A stretch of DNA of 64,000 nucleotides from Ruminococcus sp. UBA4275 (GCA_002395085.1 DGVV01000081.1:1-64000); one strand, 5' to 3'; counted from the first letter of the stretch, positions 44,397 through 54,213 are shown. The notes: generated by a model from the sequence alone, not told the origin. Numbers and translations are program-made.

Positions 44397-47360
44397 TTAG
44401 CCCAGCTTAATATCCCAGCCTGCGAAATAGCGGCGAAGCTGCACGGCATCCTTCATGGTGAATTCGCCGTCGCCGTCAAGGTCCGCATTCTCCGCAATAA
44501 ATTTCTGATCCCAGCCGCCTGCAAGTTCACGGCGCATGATGACCAGATCGCAGAGATTGATCTTGCCGTCACCATTGACATCACCCTTCTTTTCCTTGGC
44601 AGGGGTAGTTTCCGTGGTGGTGGTAACGGTCGTAGTCGTGGTAGTACCGGTTTCAACAGAGGTAACTGTCGTTGTGGTCACATCCGAAGCAGATGCCTTC
44701 AGCTTGATATTTGCCATTGCAAAACCAGAACCGGATTTGCGTTCAACATAGAGCGACATACGGGATGCACCTGCTGTATTCACCTTGACATTGGTCAGTT
44801 CCATATCAGCACTCAGCGGAACTTCCTTCTTCAGTTCACGGTCAAGATAGACCTGCAAGGTGGTTTCGCCTTCAGCAGCACCGTCAATGTGACCGACATC
44901 GAACGAAACCTCGTCCAGATTCTCAACATTGAAGCAGGCAATCGAATCCTCAGAATTGTAGTTGCCGATAAACGAAAAGCCTTCTGCAAACGTCTTTTCG
45001 TTCATGGTGAAATTCTTGATCTTCGGGCTTGTGCCGTCATAGGCAGTCGCGTGGTTCAGGTCATAACCTGCCTTGATAAAGTCAGCCGGCGTCTCATATA
45101 CCGGAATCACGCAGGGCTTTTCCGATTCAGTACCGGTGTAGTGAATATCGCCAAGTGCATAGCTGCTCTTGCCGTCACGGTCAAGGAACACACGCATCGT
45201 CACAGCACCCTTGGTTTTCATGGAATACACCTGCGGAACCATGCCGTAAGTCAGCGGGATTTCATCTGCAAGCTGATTATCGAGATAGAGTTTCAGCGAA
45301 GCAGGATTAAAGCCGGAATCATCGACATGACCAATGGTAAAGGAGACCTCGTCAAGATTCTCAACACTGATTGTAAAGCCGGAATCATCGCTGGAATAAT
45401 CGCCGCTGAACACAAGGCCCTGATAGTAGTCTCTGCCGTTCATCTTAAATGCGGCATATTTGCTTGTACCAATAAAGCCCTCAGTACGGTATTCATCAAA
45501 AATATTCTTAATGAGGTTTTCCGGAGAGCTGTATTCGATTGATGAGAACAGCTTATTGGGAGAATAGTCATCTGCGTGCAGTTCAGCCAGTGCATAATGC
45601 GCACCGCCGTCGCGGTCCAGTTCAAGACGAAGCACATCTGTATTGGAGACATCTATGGTAACTTCACCAACCTCCGAAGACCATGTCAGCGGAAGCGTAT
45701 CAACCAGCTCATTATCTTTGTAGACACGCAGCGTAGCATTGTTTCTGCCGGTTCCGTCCACATGACCAAACGTGAAGGAAAGCTGATTGAGATTCTCCAC
45801 ATTCATGGAGATGCTGGAATCATCACTTGCGTAGCTGCCGGTGAACACGATACCCTGATAGTACGATCTGCCGCTGACTTTGAACAAAGCATTATTGCTC
45901 GTACCATTGTAAATATCCGTGCGGATGATGCCGAACGCGCTCTTCATCAGTGCCTCTGCACTGTCATATTCCGGCACAGTGTAGGTCTTGGCAGGTTTCA
46001 TCGTATCAACAGAAAGATCTGTCAATGCATAATAAGCGCCGCCGTTGCGTTCAAGGAAGAACCGGACAGTCGTATTTTTCTCGACATCCAATTCATACTG
46101 TTCAATCGGTGAAGTCCACTGAAGGTCAAGCACATCATACTTCTCATTATCGCAGAAGATGTAGAGCTTCGCGTTATTGAAACCGGAATCATCCACATGA
46201 CCGATACTGAATGTCAGCTTCTTCACGTTATCAACATTGTAGACAATTTCCGAGTAACTGCTGGCGTAATCACCGATCATCTCGATACCCTGAAAATAGG
46301 ATCTGCCATTGACCTTGAACGGTGCGATCTTCGCAGTACCGTCAAAAATGGTGCATCGGGTATTCTGGAAACCGCTCTTCATAAAGTCCTCAGCAGACTT
46401 GTAGGTCGGTGTTTCAAAAGTCTTAACGGAATTATACTTGTCAACGCCGAGATCCGTCAGTGCAAAACTCGTGCTGCCGTTACGGTCGAAGAAAAGACGG
46501 ACATTCGATACAGCAGAAACGTCGAGCTTATAGTCAAGAATCGGCATTCTCCAGTTCAGTTCCACTTTCTCATAGCACTCGTTGTCACAGTAGATGGAAA
46601 GCGTACCGCCTTCCGAGCCGGAATCATCCACATGACCGATTGAGAAACGCAGCTCATCCGTATTTTCCACATTGAAGCTGATCTCAGAATCCTCGCTGCC
46701 GTATTGTCCGGTAAAGACCATGCCCTGATACATACTTCTTCCGTTGACCTTGAACGGTGCGATGGTGGCAGTCCCGTCATAAATCGTGGTGCGGGAAACA
46801 TCATAACCCGTTTTCATGAACGACTCAGCCGAATCATAATCATTAATCTTGAAATCATCGCTGCCCTCGCCGTCAAGCTTCAGACCGACAAGCGCATAAT
46901 CGCCGTCACCGTCGCGGTCAAGTTTGATTTTCAGCGTGGAAGCATCAGACACATCCAGCACATAGTTTCTCAGAGGATCGCAGTATTTTACCGCAACGGG
47001 ATCTGTCGCAGTTCCGTCCAGATAGAACGTATAGGTAGCATTGGAGAGACCGGAGCCGTCAATATGACCCAGCACACAGCTCAGCTCATTGATTTTGGAG
47101 ACATCGTAAGTAATGACAGAATCATTGTGCGATGCACCTTCAAACATAAGCCCCTGTGTATACGTTCTTCCGTGCATACGGAAGCCGGTATCGCTGCCGG
47201 TGATGATCGTTGTGTGTTCTGTTTCCGTGCCGCTCAGCAGGAATGCATCCGTTTTGGAATTCGCAGCATAAACAGTATTCCGCATCGGGAACTGTCCTCC
47301 GCTGACGGTGCCGAGCAGCACAAATGCTGCCGCTGCGGCACAAATACGTTTGAACCTCAT
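44397..47360 (-). CDS. secreted dockerin protein with six NPCBM-like repeats
   Basis: A 987-residue secreted protein. The ATG at 47360 (MRFKRICAAAAAFVLL) follows AAAGGAG; a longer open frame upstream lacks a ribosome site. After the signal peptide come six repeats of about 140 residues (roughly 35-885) that resemble NPCBM carbohydrate-binding domains. Each has a FKVNGRSYYQG-like motif, a DSEISFNVEN-like strand, an IGHVDDSG motif and LDRDGG-YAL near its end. A TTTTVTTTTETT linker and a dockerin follow (GDVNGDGKINLCDL, ADLDGDGEFTMKDA). No catalytic domain is present, so a multivalent glycan-binding role is likely. It is the first gene of the operon with the two-cohesin scaffoldin. Confidence 0.85.
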   Translation of the reverse strand: MRFKRICAAAAAFVLLGTVSGGQFPMRNTVYAANSKTDAFLLSGTETEHTTIITGSDTGFRMHGRTYTQGLMFEGASHNDSVITYDVSKINELSCVLGHIDGSGLSNATYTFYLDGTATDPVAVKYCDPLRNYVLDVSDASTLKIKLDRDGDGDYALVGLKLDGEGSDDFKINDYDSAESFMKTGYDVSRTTIYDGTATIAPFKVNGRSMYQGMVFTGQYGSEDSEISFNVENTDELRFSIGHVDDSGSEGGTLSIYCDNECYEKVELNWRMPILDYKLDVSAVSNVRLFFDRNGSTSFALTDLGVDKYNSVKTFETPTYKSAEDFMKSGFQNTRCTIFDGTAKIAPFKVNGRSYFQGIEMIGDYASSYSEIVYNVDNVKKLTFSIGHVDDSGFNNAKLYIFCDNEKYDVLDLQWTSPIEQYELDVEKNTTVRFFLERNGGAYYALTDLSVDTMKPAKTYTVPEYDSAEALMKSAFGIIRTDIYNGTSNNALFKVSGRSYYQGIVFTGSYASDDSSISMNVENLNQLSFTFGHVDGTGRNNATLRVYKDNELVDTLPLTWSSEVGEVTIDVSNTDVLRLELDRDGGAHYALAELHADDYSPNKLFSSIEYSSPENLIKNIFDEYRTEGFIGTSKYAAFKMNGRDYYQGLVFSGDYSSDDSGFTISVENLDEVSFTIGHVDDSGFNPASLKLYLDNQLADEIPLTYGMVPQVYSMKTKGAVTMRVFLDRDGKSSYALGDIHYTGTESEKPCVIPVYETPADFIKAGYDLNHATAYDGTSPKIKNFTMNEKTFAEGFSFIGNYNSEDSIACFNVENLDEVSFDVGHIDGAAEGETTLQVYLDRELKKEVPLSADMELTNVKVNTAGASRMSLYVERKSGSGFAMANIKLKASASDVTTTTVTSVETGTTTTTTVTTTTETTPAKEKKGDVNGDGKINLCDLVIMRRELAGGWDQKFIAENADLDGDGEFTMKDAVQLRRYFAGWDIKLG

Positions 47361-47435
47361 GAAATCCGCTCCTTTGCAAATACAATATTTTGCGCGGCAC
47401 TTCATCCGGTCAGATAATATGCCGCGTTGATAACT

Positions 47436-47464
47436 ATTATAACATATTTCGGATAGATGCGCAA
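47436..47464 (-). promoter_or_regulatory. promoter of the NPCBM-dockerin/scaffoldin operon
   Basis: Minus strand: TTGCGC, 17-base spacer, perfect TATAAT, giving a leader of about 70 bases. Confidence 0.75.
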
Positions 47465-47572
47465 GAAAACAAATTACCAAAAAGCAATTACCGGATTAAA
47501 TTTCTGTCACTTGCACAAAGCCGCAGTTTGATCATACGGATTTCTTGTGACTTTGCAAAACACTGTCGTATA

Positions 47573-47610
47573 AAAAGCACACCCGCAGGCTCATGAGCTT
47601 GCAGGTGCGC
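47573..47610 (-). terminator. terminator of the ybaK-GH43 operon
   Basis: Minus strand: GCACCTGCAAGCTCATGAGC folds with CTGCGGGTGTGC into a long near-perfect hairpin, then TTTTTAT. Confidence 0.8.
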
Positions 47611-47629
47611 GTGATCGGATGATAATTTG

Positions 47630-49126
47630 TCAAGTATTGCGCAGGGTGAAATTGCGGAATTCCGCCCATCTGTCAGGGGAAACATCCTCTGCATACAGCG
47701 CCAGCATCACGCCGGTAAAATTCCCGGCCAATTCTGTGGAGAGGAATCTGCTTTCCAACACGCCCATATCTGTATATACATCGCCGCATTCTGCTGCAAA
47801 ACGATAGACCAGCGGTTCGCCCTGTACCAGCAGCGTCACATCCCCTGCATCAGGCAGAACCACAGAATCCTCGTGAACCAGCGTCCCCAGCACTGTGCGC
47901 CGCACAAGCTGCCGTGAACCTCCGGTTTGACGGAGAAACAAATCACAGTGCATAGAAGCGGTCATGTAAACCGTGATACCCGCCTCCAGCGCATCGCTTT
48001 GCAGCGTAACAGTCAGCGAGAAATTCATTTCCGTTTGCCGAATGCCGATCCATGCGGGCGATGCTTCCTCTGATGAAATCGGAATACTGCTGCCGCGCAG
48101 GGCAAATACCTCCGCACTGAGCCGGTAATTCTCCGGATCAGGATTTTGCAGCCATACCCATTCCTGTGCAGGCTTGGTATTCGAGAAATCAAAACAGGTG
48201 CGCCGTTTCTGGAGAAGATTCTCAGGCAGTCGGTCCGTCTGCATTTCGAGACGCGATGTACCGTTCTCCCCTGCGGTAAACCAGCCGTTTTCATCGAACG
48301 TGACCGGTACAAGATTAACCTCTCTGCCCGTTGTATGGAACATCATCCACGGGTGAATCTGCCGGAAACCGAGGTGCAGCATCCACCAGTTTCCCTGTGC
48401 ATCCTCAACCAGATCTGCATGACCACAGCCTTGCAGCACATAACCGCCGAGATTCCGGTTCGTCAGCACGGGATTACCCGCGTAAGCCGTGAACGGTCCG
48501 TAGACCGATTCGCCGCGCGCATACACAACCATGTGACCGTATTCCGTGCCGCCCTCACTCGCCATCAGATAATACCAGCGCCCGATGTGATAGAGATGCG
48601 GCGATTCCAGAAAACGCCCGCCTGTGCCGTACCAGACAGCTTTCGTTTCAGAGATGCGCCTGCCCGTTTCAATGTCGATTTCGCATTGCAGAATACAGCT
48701 TTTCCCTTCTGCATCGCTTCCGTTACTCATGAAATAAGCTCTGCCGTTCTCAAAAAACAGCGAAGGATCAATCCCCTCCTGATCCACCCGAACCGGCTCA
48801 GACCATTCACCGTGAATGTCATCTGTCCAGACATAAAAATGCCCGACGCCGGAGACATTGGTCGTGACCATATAAAACCGTCCGTTATGGAAGCGGATGG
48901 TCGGGGCATAGATACCGCCGACACTGTTTGCACCGTGCAGCGGGAGCTGACTCTTTCTCGTCAGCACATGACCGATCTGTTCCCAGTTAACCAGATCGCT
49001 GCTCTCAAAAAGCGGCACACCCGGAAAATACTGGAAGGAACTGCACACCAGATAGAATTTTCCGTCTGCAAAGCAGACGCTTGGATCGGGATAAAAGCCG
49101 GAAATCACCGGATTGCGATACTGCAT
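47630..49126 (-). CDS. GH43 family glycosidase (xylosidase/arabinofuranosidase-like)
   Basis: A 498-residue enzyme without a signal peptide, so cytoplasmic. The five-bladed propeller of GH43 carries the expected acidic residues: Asp in GFYPDPSVC (about 14), Asp in QEGIDPSLFF (about 120) and the general acid Glu in RFLESPHLY (about 173). A C-terminal beta-sandwich (about 310-498) is of the GH43 C2 type. It probably trims imported xylo- or arabino-oligosaccharides. GGGAGGG gives the start. It lies 24 bases after ybaK. Confidence 0.92.
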   Translation of the reverse strand: MQYRNPVISGFYPDPSVCFADGKFYLVCSSFQYFPGVPLFESSDLVNWEQIGHVLTRKSQLPLHGANSVGGIYAPTIRFHNGRFYMVTTNVSGVGHFYVWTDDIHGEWSEPVRVDQEGIDPSLFFENGRAYFMSNGSDAEGKSCILQCEIDIETGRRISETKAVWYGTGGRFLESPHLYHIGRWYYLMASEGGTEYGHMVVYARGESVYGPFTAYAGNPVLTNRNLGGYVLQGCGHADLVEDAQGNWWMLHLGFRQIHPWMMFHTTGREVNLVPVTFDENGWFTAGENGTSRLEMQTDRLPENLLQKRRTCFDFSNTKPAQEWVWLQNPDPENYRLSAEVFALRGSSIPISSEEASPAWIGIRQTEMNFSLTVTLQSDALEAGITVYMTASMHCDLFLRQTGGSRQLVRRTVLGTLVHEDSVVLPDAGDVTLLVQGEPLVYRFAAECGDVYTDMGVLESRFLSTELAGNFTGVMLALYAEDVSPDRWAEFRNFTLRNT

Positions 49127-49150
49127 GGGAAGCCCTCCCGTTTCAGAAGA

Positions 49151-49618
49151 TTATTGCAGCTCAGCGTATTGACCGCCGGTTGCTTCGAGAAAGGTATCCG
49201 GCGAAAGGAAAATCTGCGTACCGAGACGCCCGCCTGAGACAATGATCTCATCGTAAAGCATCGCAGTTTCATCCAGAAAAACAGGATAATCCTTCTTCAT
49301 ACCGATTGCTGTACACCCTCCGCGGATATAACCGGTCACAGCCTGAATCTCCTTCACCGGCAGCAGCGCAACGGACTTCTCCCCTGCTGCTTTTGCCGCC
49401 TTCCGGAGATCCATCTCCGCTGTACCCTGCATCACAAAGGCATAATGCCCGCCGCTTTTGCCGACACACATCAGCGTTTTGAAGGTCTGTTCGGGATCCT
49501 GTCCCAGCATCTCCGCAATGTGTACGGCATCAGTAAACTCGTCACAGTCGTAGTAATTGACGCGGTGCGGAAGCTTTTTCTGCTCCAGAATCCGCATCGC
49601 ATTTGTTTTCTGCTGCAT
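49151..49618 (-). CDS. ybaK: Cys-tRNA(Pro) deacylase YbaK/EbsC
   Basis: A 155-residue trans-editing enzyme that removes Cys from mischarged tRNA-Pro. Family landmarks: YYDCDEFTDAVHIAEMLG, FKTLMCVGKSGGHYAFVM, GYIRGGCTAIGMKKDYPVFL and the GGRLGTQIFLSP end. AGGAG precedes the ATG at 49618. It leads a two-gene operon with the GH43 gene, a pairing without an obvious logic. Confidence 0.93.
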   Translation of the reverse strand: MQQKTNAMRILEQKKLPHRVNYYDCDEFTDAVHIAEMLGQDPEQTFKTLMCVGKSGGHYAFVMQGTAEMDLRKAAKAAGEKSVALLPVKEIQAVTGYIRGGCTAIGMKKDYPVFLDETAMLYDEIIVSGGRLGTQIFLSPDTFLEATGGQYAELQ

Positions 49619-49632
49619 GATGATACGCTCCT

Positions 49633-49661
49633 ATCATATCAGATTTGTGCCGGTCTGTCAA
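49633..49661 (-). promoter_or_regulatory. promoter of ybaK
   Basis: Minus strand: TTGACA, 17-base spacer, TATGAT. Start of transcription falls very close to the ATG, leaving a short leader. Confidence 0.75.
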
Positions 49662-49707
49662 TGCAAATTCGCATCCGGCGTATGATAAATGCTCTCCTTA
49701 TGAAAAC

Positions 49708-49730
49708 CGCCCGCACAGAATGCACGGGCA
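49708..49730 (-). terminator. weak terminator of the GH25 gene
   Basis: GCCCG and CGGGC flank an 11-base loop; on the minus strand GGTTTTCAT follows. Short stem, so moderate support only. Confidence 0.45.
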
Positions 49731-49738
49731 GATCATCA

Positions 49739-51121
49739 TTATTCAGCCAGCAGCAGCCGCATCGCTGCCGCAAAATAGCCAATTTCCAGACGGTTGCTTG
49801 CGCGGCGCACAATCCGGAAAAGCGGTGTGCGTTCCAGCGAAAGCTTTATGCCGGCATTCACACATTTGCTGAGGAATTTTCGTATCGGCATATGCCGGTA
49901 GAACCAATTTGTAAAACGGATGCCAAAACCGGCTTTCTTCTTTGTTACGGAAGACCGGTCCGGACGAACCGCAGAAGCAGTCATTGAAGTCTGAACAGAG
50001 GGATCAATTGACGGCTGCGGGTCAGTCTGCATGACAGCAACCGCATCGCCAGCCACTGTAAATTCGGACTCCGCCACATCAACATCCTGACCGGATGCAT
50101 CCACAGCAGTCAGCTTCATCACATAATCTCCCGGTGTCAGACCGGCAATTGTCAGTTTCTTGGTAAAGAATCCTGCGATGGTATATTCTTTCGCGTGCGG
50201 AAAAACCGTCACGGTCTGCAGCGGCGAATCTATCTCGCCGGCACGGTAAATAGAACCGGTAATATTGCGAATGACCGTTCCGCCGCGCACTGTTCCGGTG
50301 AGATTGAAGTCAGAACCGGCATCCAGTGTTCCGGAAGGTAATTCGCCCTCCTCCAATGTAATCAGATGCGAAAAATACTGATAGGTATAGCAGACATTCC
50401 GGTCAACGGTTGTGCGGATACCGCTGCACCGGCCGCAGCCTGAATACTGCCAGATTGTCGCCTGTGAAGAAAGATCATGGCCCGCAGTTGAGGGAAGACC
50501 GTTCACGGAATTAAAATAGTTCGCTTCCCAGATGGGATACCCCGCTTCCCGCAGCGCCTCACGGTCAATACACTCTGAGAAAAAAGCAGAGCTGGAATAG
50601 ACACCTGCGGTATGTCCCGCATCTTCGATGGCTTCCAGACCGACGGTCAGCGCAGGCATAAACAGTTTCGGAGAAAGATGCTCCTGACGGGATGCCGATT
50701 CCATATCTAGAAACACCGGAAACTCAAAGGATTTGTCCTTGAGGAATCCCAGCATATACTTGACATCTTCCGTAAACTCCGCAGACGTTGCAGCGTCGGT
50801 ATACATATAGCAGCCGACGGCAAGTCCGGCAGCCTTAGCACCGGCATAGTTTTCCTCAAAGCGCGGATCCAGTTCCCAGTCATCATACGCCCGAATGACC
50901 TTGCAGCATCGCAGAATTGCAAATTTCACACCGCTCTGTGCAACTTCATTCCAGTCGATCTCCTCCTGATATTTGGAGACGTCGATGCCAGGGATTTCGG
51001 CAGCCGCAGCGGAGGCAGTCAGCCCGTCGGTTTCAGCAGAAGGAAATACCTCTGCGCCCGCAAAAACACAGGAACAAAACAGCATCACAGCAGTCAGCAG
51101 AACAGTGCCGCGATCAAACAT
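49739..51121 (-). CDS. secreted GH25 lysozyme-like muramidase
   Basis: A 460-residue secreted protein. Signal peptide to about residue 23 (TVLLTAVMLFCSCVFAGA). GH25 domain about 44-245 with the family signatures IPGIDVSKYQEEIDW (Asp 47), FPVFLDMES (catalytic Asp-x-Glu) and ATIWQYSG. Ig-like segments follow, then a basic C-terminal tail (SVTKKKAGFGIRFTNWFYRH). It should cleave peptidoglycan and may act in wall turnover. AAGGAGG is 17 bases before the ATG. A CTG in the same frame (LKRMFDRG) would be ideally spaced and would add a basic signal-peptide start, so the true start may be three codons upstream. Confidence 0.88.
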   Translation of the reverse strand: MFDRGTVLLTAVMLFCSCVFAGAEVFPSAETDGLTASAAAAEIPGIDVSKYQEEIDWNEVAQSGVKFAILRCCKVIRAYDDWELDPRFEENYAGAKAAGLAVGCYMYTDAATSAEFTEDVKYMLGFLKDKSFEFPVFLDMESASRQEHLSPKLFMPALTVGLEAIEDAGHTAGVYSSSAFFSECIDREALREAGYPIWEANYFNSVNGLPSTAGHDLSSQATIWQYSGCGRCSGIRTTVDRNVCYTYQYFSHLITLEEGELPSGTLDAGSDFNLTGTVRGGTVIRNITGSIYRAGEIDSPLQTVTVFPHAKEYTIAGFFTKKLTIAGLTPGDYVMKLTAVDASGQDVDVAESEFTVAGDAVAVMQTDPQPSIDPSVQTSMTASAVRPDRSSVTKKKAGFGIRFTNWFYRHMPIRKFLSKCVNAGIKLSLERTPLFRIVRRASNRLEIGYFAAAMRLLLAE

Positions 51122-51165
51122 ACGTTTCAGGCTTAACGCCTCCTTCCCATAGTATTCTATTGTGT

Positions 51166-51194
51166 ATTATACCACATTCGCAAGTCAATGTCAA
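51166..51194 (-). promoter_or_regulatory. consensus promoter of the GH25 gene
   Basis: Minus strand: TTGACA, 17-base spacer, TATAAT. Confidence 0.85.
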
Positions 51195-51292
51195 GTCACG
51201 CAAATACGTGTCAAAAAAGGCACAAATACAGCAAATTCATGTGATGATTTCTGCACATTATGCGCCCGTTCTGACATTTTCACGGCTGCCCA

Positions 51293-51321
51293 TTGAAATT
51301 TCCATTCTAATGTGTTATAAT
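51293..51321 (+). promoter_or_regulatory. promoter of the prfA operon
   Basis: TTGAAA, 17-base spacer, TATAAT, about 20 bases before the prfA ATG; short leader with AAGGAGG. Confidence 0.8.
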
Positions 51322-51346
51322 AGTATTCTGATTAAGGAGGTGCGAA

Positions 51347-52456
51347 ATGGAGAATGAAGAGCAACTGATGCAAATGCAGCATCGCTTTGAAGAAATCGAA
51401 ACACGGCTGAATGCGCCGGAAACTCTATCCGATTCTGCAAAGCTCACGCAGCTTATGAAGGAATACAAGCGTTTGCAGCCTATCGCAGAAGCTTATGGAG
51501 AATACCGTGTGCTGCTTCGCTCCATCGCGCACACAGAGGCGTTCCTGCACGAACCGGATTCAGATGAAGAAATGCTGGCACTCGCCCGTGACGAAATACA
51601 GGAAATGCAGGAAAAAGCCGCCGCTGCCGAACGGACTATCCGTGAACTGCTGCTGCCGGCCCAGTCACAGGCTGACAGCGATGTCATCGTGGAAATCCGC
51701 AGCGGCGCAGGCGGAGAGGAAGCGGCGCTGTTTGCGCATTCTCTGCACCGGATGTACTCCATGTACGCTGACCGTCAGGGCTGGACGCAGCAGATTCTCA
51801 GCCTAAACGAAACGGAACGCGGCGGTGTTAAAGAAATTATCTTTACACTCAGCGGCGAAAATGTCTACAGCCGGATGAAATTTGAGAGCGGTGTTCACCG
51901 CGTACAGCGTGTTCCGGAAACCGAATCGCAGGGACGCATCCACACATCTACGGCAACAGTTGCTGTTTTACAACAGGTTGCAGATGTCGAATTTGAGCTG
52001 AATCCCGATGACTTGCGTATAGATACCTTCCGTTCCAGCGGCGCAGGCGGTCAGCATATCAACAAGACCTCCTCGGCAATCCGCGTTACGCATATTCCGA
52101 CAGGTACAGTTGTCGAGTGCCAGAATGAGCGCAGTCAGCTTCAGAACAAGGAGCGCGCACTTGATGTCCTGCGCGCCCGTCTGCACGCAAAAGCGCAGGC
52201 GGAACAGGACGCACAGGTCGCCGCAGAACGCCGTACACAGGTCGGCACGGGTGACCGCTCCGAGAAGATCCGAACCTATAATTTCCCGCAGTCGCGCCTG
52301 ACCGATCACCGCATCGGCTTGTCAATCTACAAGCTCAATGATGTCATGAACGGCAATCTTGATGACGTTTTCCGCGCACTTATTTCCGCCGAAAACGCCG
52401 ACAGGCTCACCGGCTCAAATCAGGAGGACAGCCATGAAAACCCAGCTCCTCAATGA
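51347..52456 (+). CDS. prfA: peptide chain release factor 1
   Basis: Terminates translation at UAA and UAG, 369 residues. Domain 2 has the RF1 recognition motif PET in RVPETESQGRIHTS, and the catalytic GGQ is in SSGAGGQHINKT. An N-terminal coiled coil is visible. It opens an operon with ywlC (23-base overlap), a DUF4253 gene, coaE/M18 and ogt. No prmC gene lies between prfA and ywlC, which is the more usual arrangement. Confidence 0.96.
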   Translation: MENEEQLMQMQHRFEEIETRLNAPETLSDSAKLTQLMKEYKRLQPIAEAYGEYRVLLRSIAHTEAFLHEPDSDEEMLALARDEIQEMQEKAAAAERTIRELLLPAQSQADSDVIVEIRSGAGGEEAALFAHSLHRMYSMYADRQGWTQQILSLNETERGGVKEIIFTLSGENVYSRMKFESGVHRVQRVPETESQGRIHTSTATVAVLQQVADVEFELNPDDLRIDTFRSSGAGGQHINKTSSAIRVTHIPTGTVVECQNERSQLQNKERALDVLRARLHAKAQAEQDAQVAAERRTQVGTGDRSEKIRTYNFPQSRLTDHRIGLSIYKLNDVMNGNLDDVFRALISAENADRLTGSNQEDSHENPAPQ

Positions 52457-53453
52457 GCATCAAATTGATGAAGCAGCGTCACTTTTACAAGCCGGAGAAG
52501 CCGTCGGAATGCCGACGGAAACCGTCTACGGGCTCGCCTGCGATGCCTTTCAGCCCGATGCCGTGCGAAAAGTGTTTGCAGCAAAGGGACGTCCCGCTGA
52601 TAATCCGCTGATCGTTCACATTGCCGCGCTCTCGGAATGGGCGCCGCTCGTGCAGTCGATCCCGCCGCTTGCCATGCGGCTCGCTCAGCGCTTCTGGCCG
52701 GGGCCGCTTACAATCATTCTGCCGCGCTCGGAACGCATCCCTGCTGTCACGGCAGGCGGTCTGGATTCTGTCGGCGTTCGTTTCCCTGCGCACCCGATTG
52801 CACAGGCAATGATCCGCGCAGCAGGCGTACCGCTGGCAGCACCTTCCGGCAACCGTTCAGGCAGTCCCAGCCCCACCACCTCCGCGCACATGATGGCGGA
52901 TATGGACGGCAGAATCCCCGCAATTGTGGAGGGCGGCGCTTGTCTGTGCGGCGTCGAATCAACCGTTTTGGCTCTGGACGATGCACAGACCGTTCGTATA
53001 CTGCGGCCAGGATTTGTCACGCCGGAGCAGCTTTCCGAAGTCGCCGAAAATGTGATTGTTGATCCGGCAGTTCTCGCTCAGCTTGATCCGAATGCCGTAG
53101 TTCGCTCGCCCGGTATGAAATATAAACACTATGCGCCGAAAGCAGAAGTCATGCTGGTCAACGGTGATTTGCCGCATTTCCTGAAAGCGGTGCAAAGCCG
53201 CTGTGATTCCGGTTCTGCAGTTTTGGTGTTTGATGCCGATACCGCTGCCTGTGAACAGGCAGGCATCCGCGCAATCGGCTACGGCGATACCGATGAAGAA
53301 CGCGCTGCGCAGATCTTTGCACGCCTGCGGGAACTCGATGAATGCGGCATTCAGCAGGTATATGTCCGCGCTCCTCGTACAGACGGTGTCGGGCTTGCAG
53401 TTTATAACCGCCTGATTCGTGCTGCCGGTTTCCGCATCCTGAACGCTGACTGA
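52434..53453 (+). CDS. ywlC: L-threonylcarbamoyladenylate synthase (YwlC/Sua5)
   Basis: Makes the carbamoyl-threonyl-AMP used for t6A37 tRNA modification, 339 residues. The YrdC/Sua5 core (about 5-205) has GMPTETVYGLACDAF, GRPADNPLIVH, PAVTAGGLDSVGVRFPAHP and LAAPSGNRSGSPSPT. A linker with SPGMKYKHYAPKA leads to the C-terminal Sua5 domain (about 235-339). The ATG at 52434 has GGAGG upstream and lies inside the end of prfA. Confidence 0.95.
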   Translation: MKTQLLNEHQIDEAASLLQAGEAVGMPTETVYGLACDAFQPDAVRKVFAAKGRPADNPLIVHIAALSEWAPLVQSIPPLAMRLAQRFWPGPLTIILPRSERIPAVTAGGLDSVGVRFPAHPIAQAMIRAAGVPLAAPSGNRSGSPSPTTSAHMMADMDGRIPAIVEGGACLCGVESTVLALDDAQTVRILRPGFVTPEQLSEVAENVIVDPAVLAQLDPNAVVRSPGMKYKHYAPKAEVMLVNGDLPHFLKAVQSRCDSGSAVLVFDADTAACEQAGIRAIGYGDTDEERAAQIFARLRELDECGIQQVYVRAPRTDGVGLAVYNRLIRAAGFRILNAD

Positions 53454-53466
53454 AAAGGAGTCAACC

Positions 53467-54204
53467 ATGTTTTTCCGGAAATCAAGAAATAACATCATGC
53501 AGCCTGATCCCCCGCTGCCTTCTGCGGCGCAGCAACTCGGATGTTTTCTCGGATGCAGTTGGGAGCGCGTTGATCCGTCGCTCAGCTGCGCGCAAATCAC
53601 AGAATTGTTCCTTACGGAGCTTGCTGCGGGCGCATCGTCCGGCACACATCCCATGCTGATTACCGCAGATGATCTGCTGCTTGAAACCATCGAAGAAAAC
53701 TGCGAAGACAACGGCGGTGCGGCGGCGTATCGGGAGAAGCTGATGCAGCTCCCCTGTGACCGTCTGCCCGATTGGATGAAAAACCCCATGAAACCGTATG
53801 CAGGTACATTCAAACCGCAGCCGCCGCTGAACGAACTGATTTGTGTGACGCCGAACAATCTGCGGCAAGGCGAGGAACTGATGCTTGTCCGGCTGCCCGT
53901 CAGCGAACCCTGCCGCGTATTTGCACATCTGCCGTTCGGTTCGTGGAATGACTGCCCTGATGCGGAAGACCTGATTGCAGTCTGCAAGGATTGGCAGACC
54001 CGCTACAGCGCAGTCCCCGCGATGCTCTCGCACGATATTCTGCAAATGTACGTTCCGCAGCCGCTTACCGATCCGGCGGAAGCAATGCGGCTGGCTTCGG
54101 AGCATTTCACATTTTGTGAAGATCTCTCGCAGGGCATCGGAACGATCAGCGCACTTGCTGATTCGCTGATTGGCTCGCATTTCTGGTTTTTCTGGTGGGA
54201 TTGA
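53467..54204 (+). CDS. DUF4253 domain protein
   Basis: A 245-residue soluble protein. The C-terminal part (about 130-245) matches DUF4253: VFAHLPFGSWNDCPDAED, CKDWQTRYSAVPAMLSHD and the end SHFWFFWWD. The N-terminal half is less conserved (WERVDPSLSCAQITELFL). Function unknown; sits in the prfA-ywlC-coaE operon with AAAGGAG before the start. Confidence 0.85.
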   Translation: MFFRKSRNNIMQPDPPLPSAAQQLGCFLGCSWERVDPSLSCAQITELFLTELAAGASSGTHPMLITADDLLLETIEENCEDNGGAAAYREKLMQLPCDRLPDWMKNPMKPYAGTFKPQPPLNELICVTPNNLRQGEELMLVRLPVSEPCRVFAHLPFGSWNDCPDAEDLIAVCKDWQTRYSAVPAMLSHDILQMYVPQPLTDPAEAMRLASEHFTFCEDLSQGIGTISALADSLIGSHFWFFWWD

Positions 54205-54213
54205 GGTGATAAT

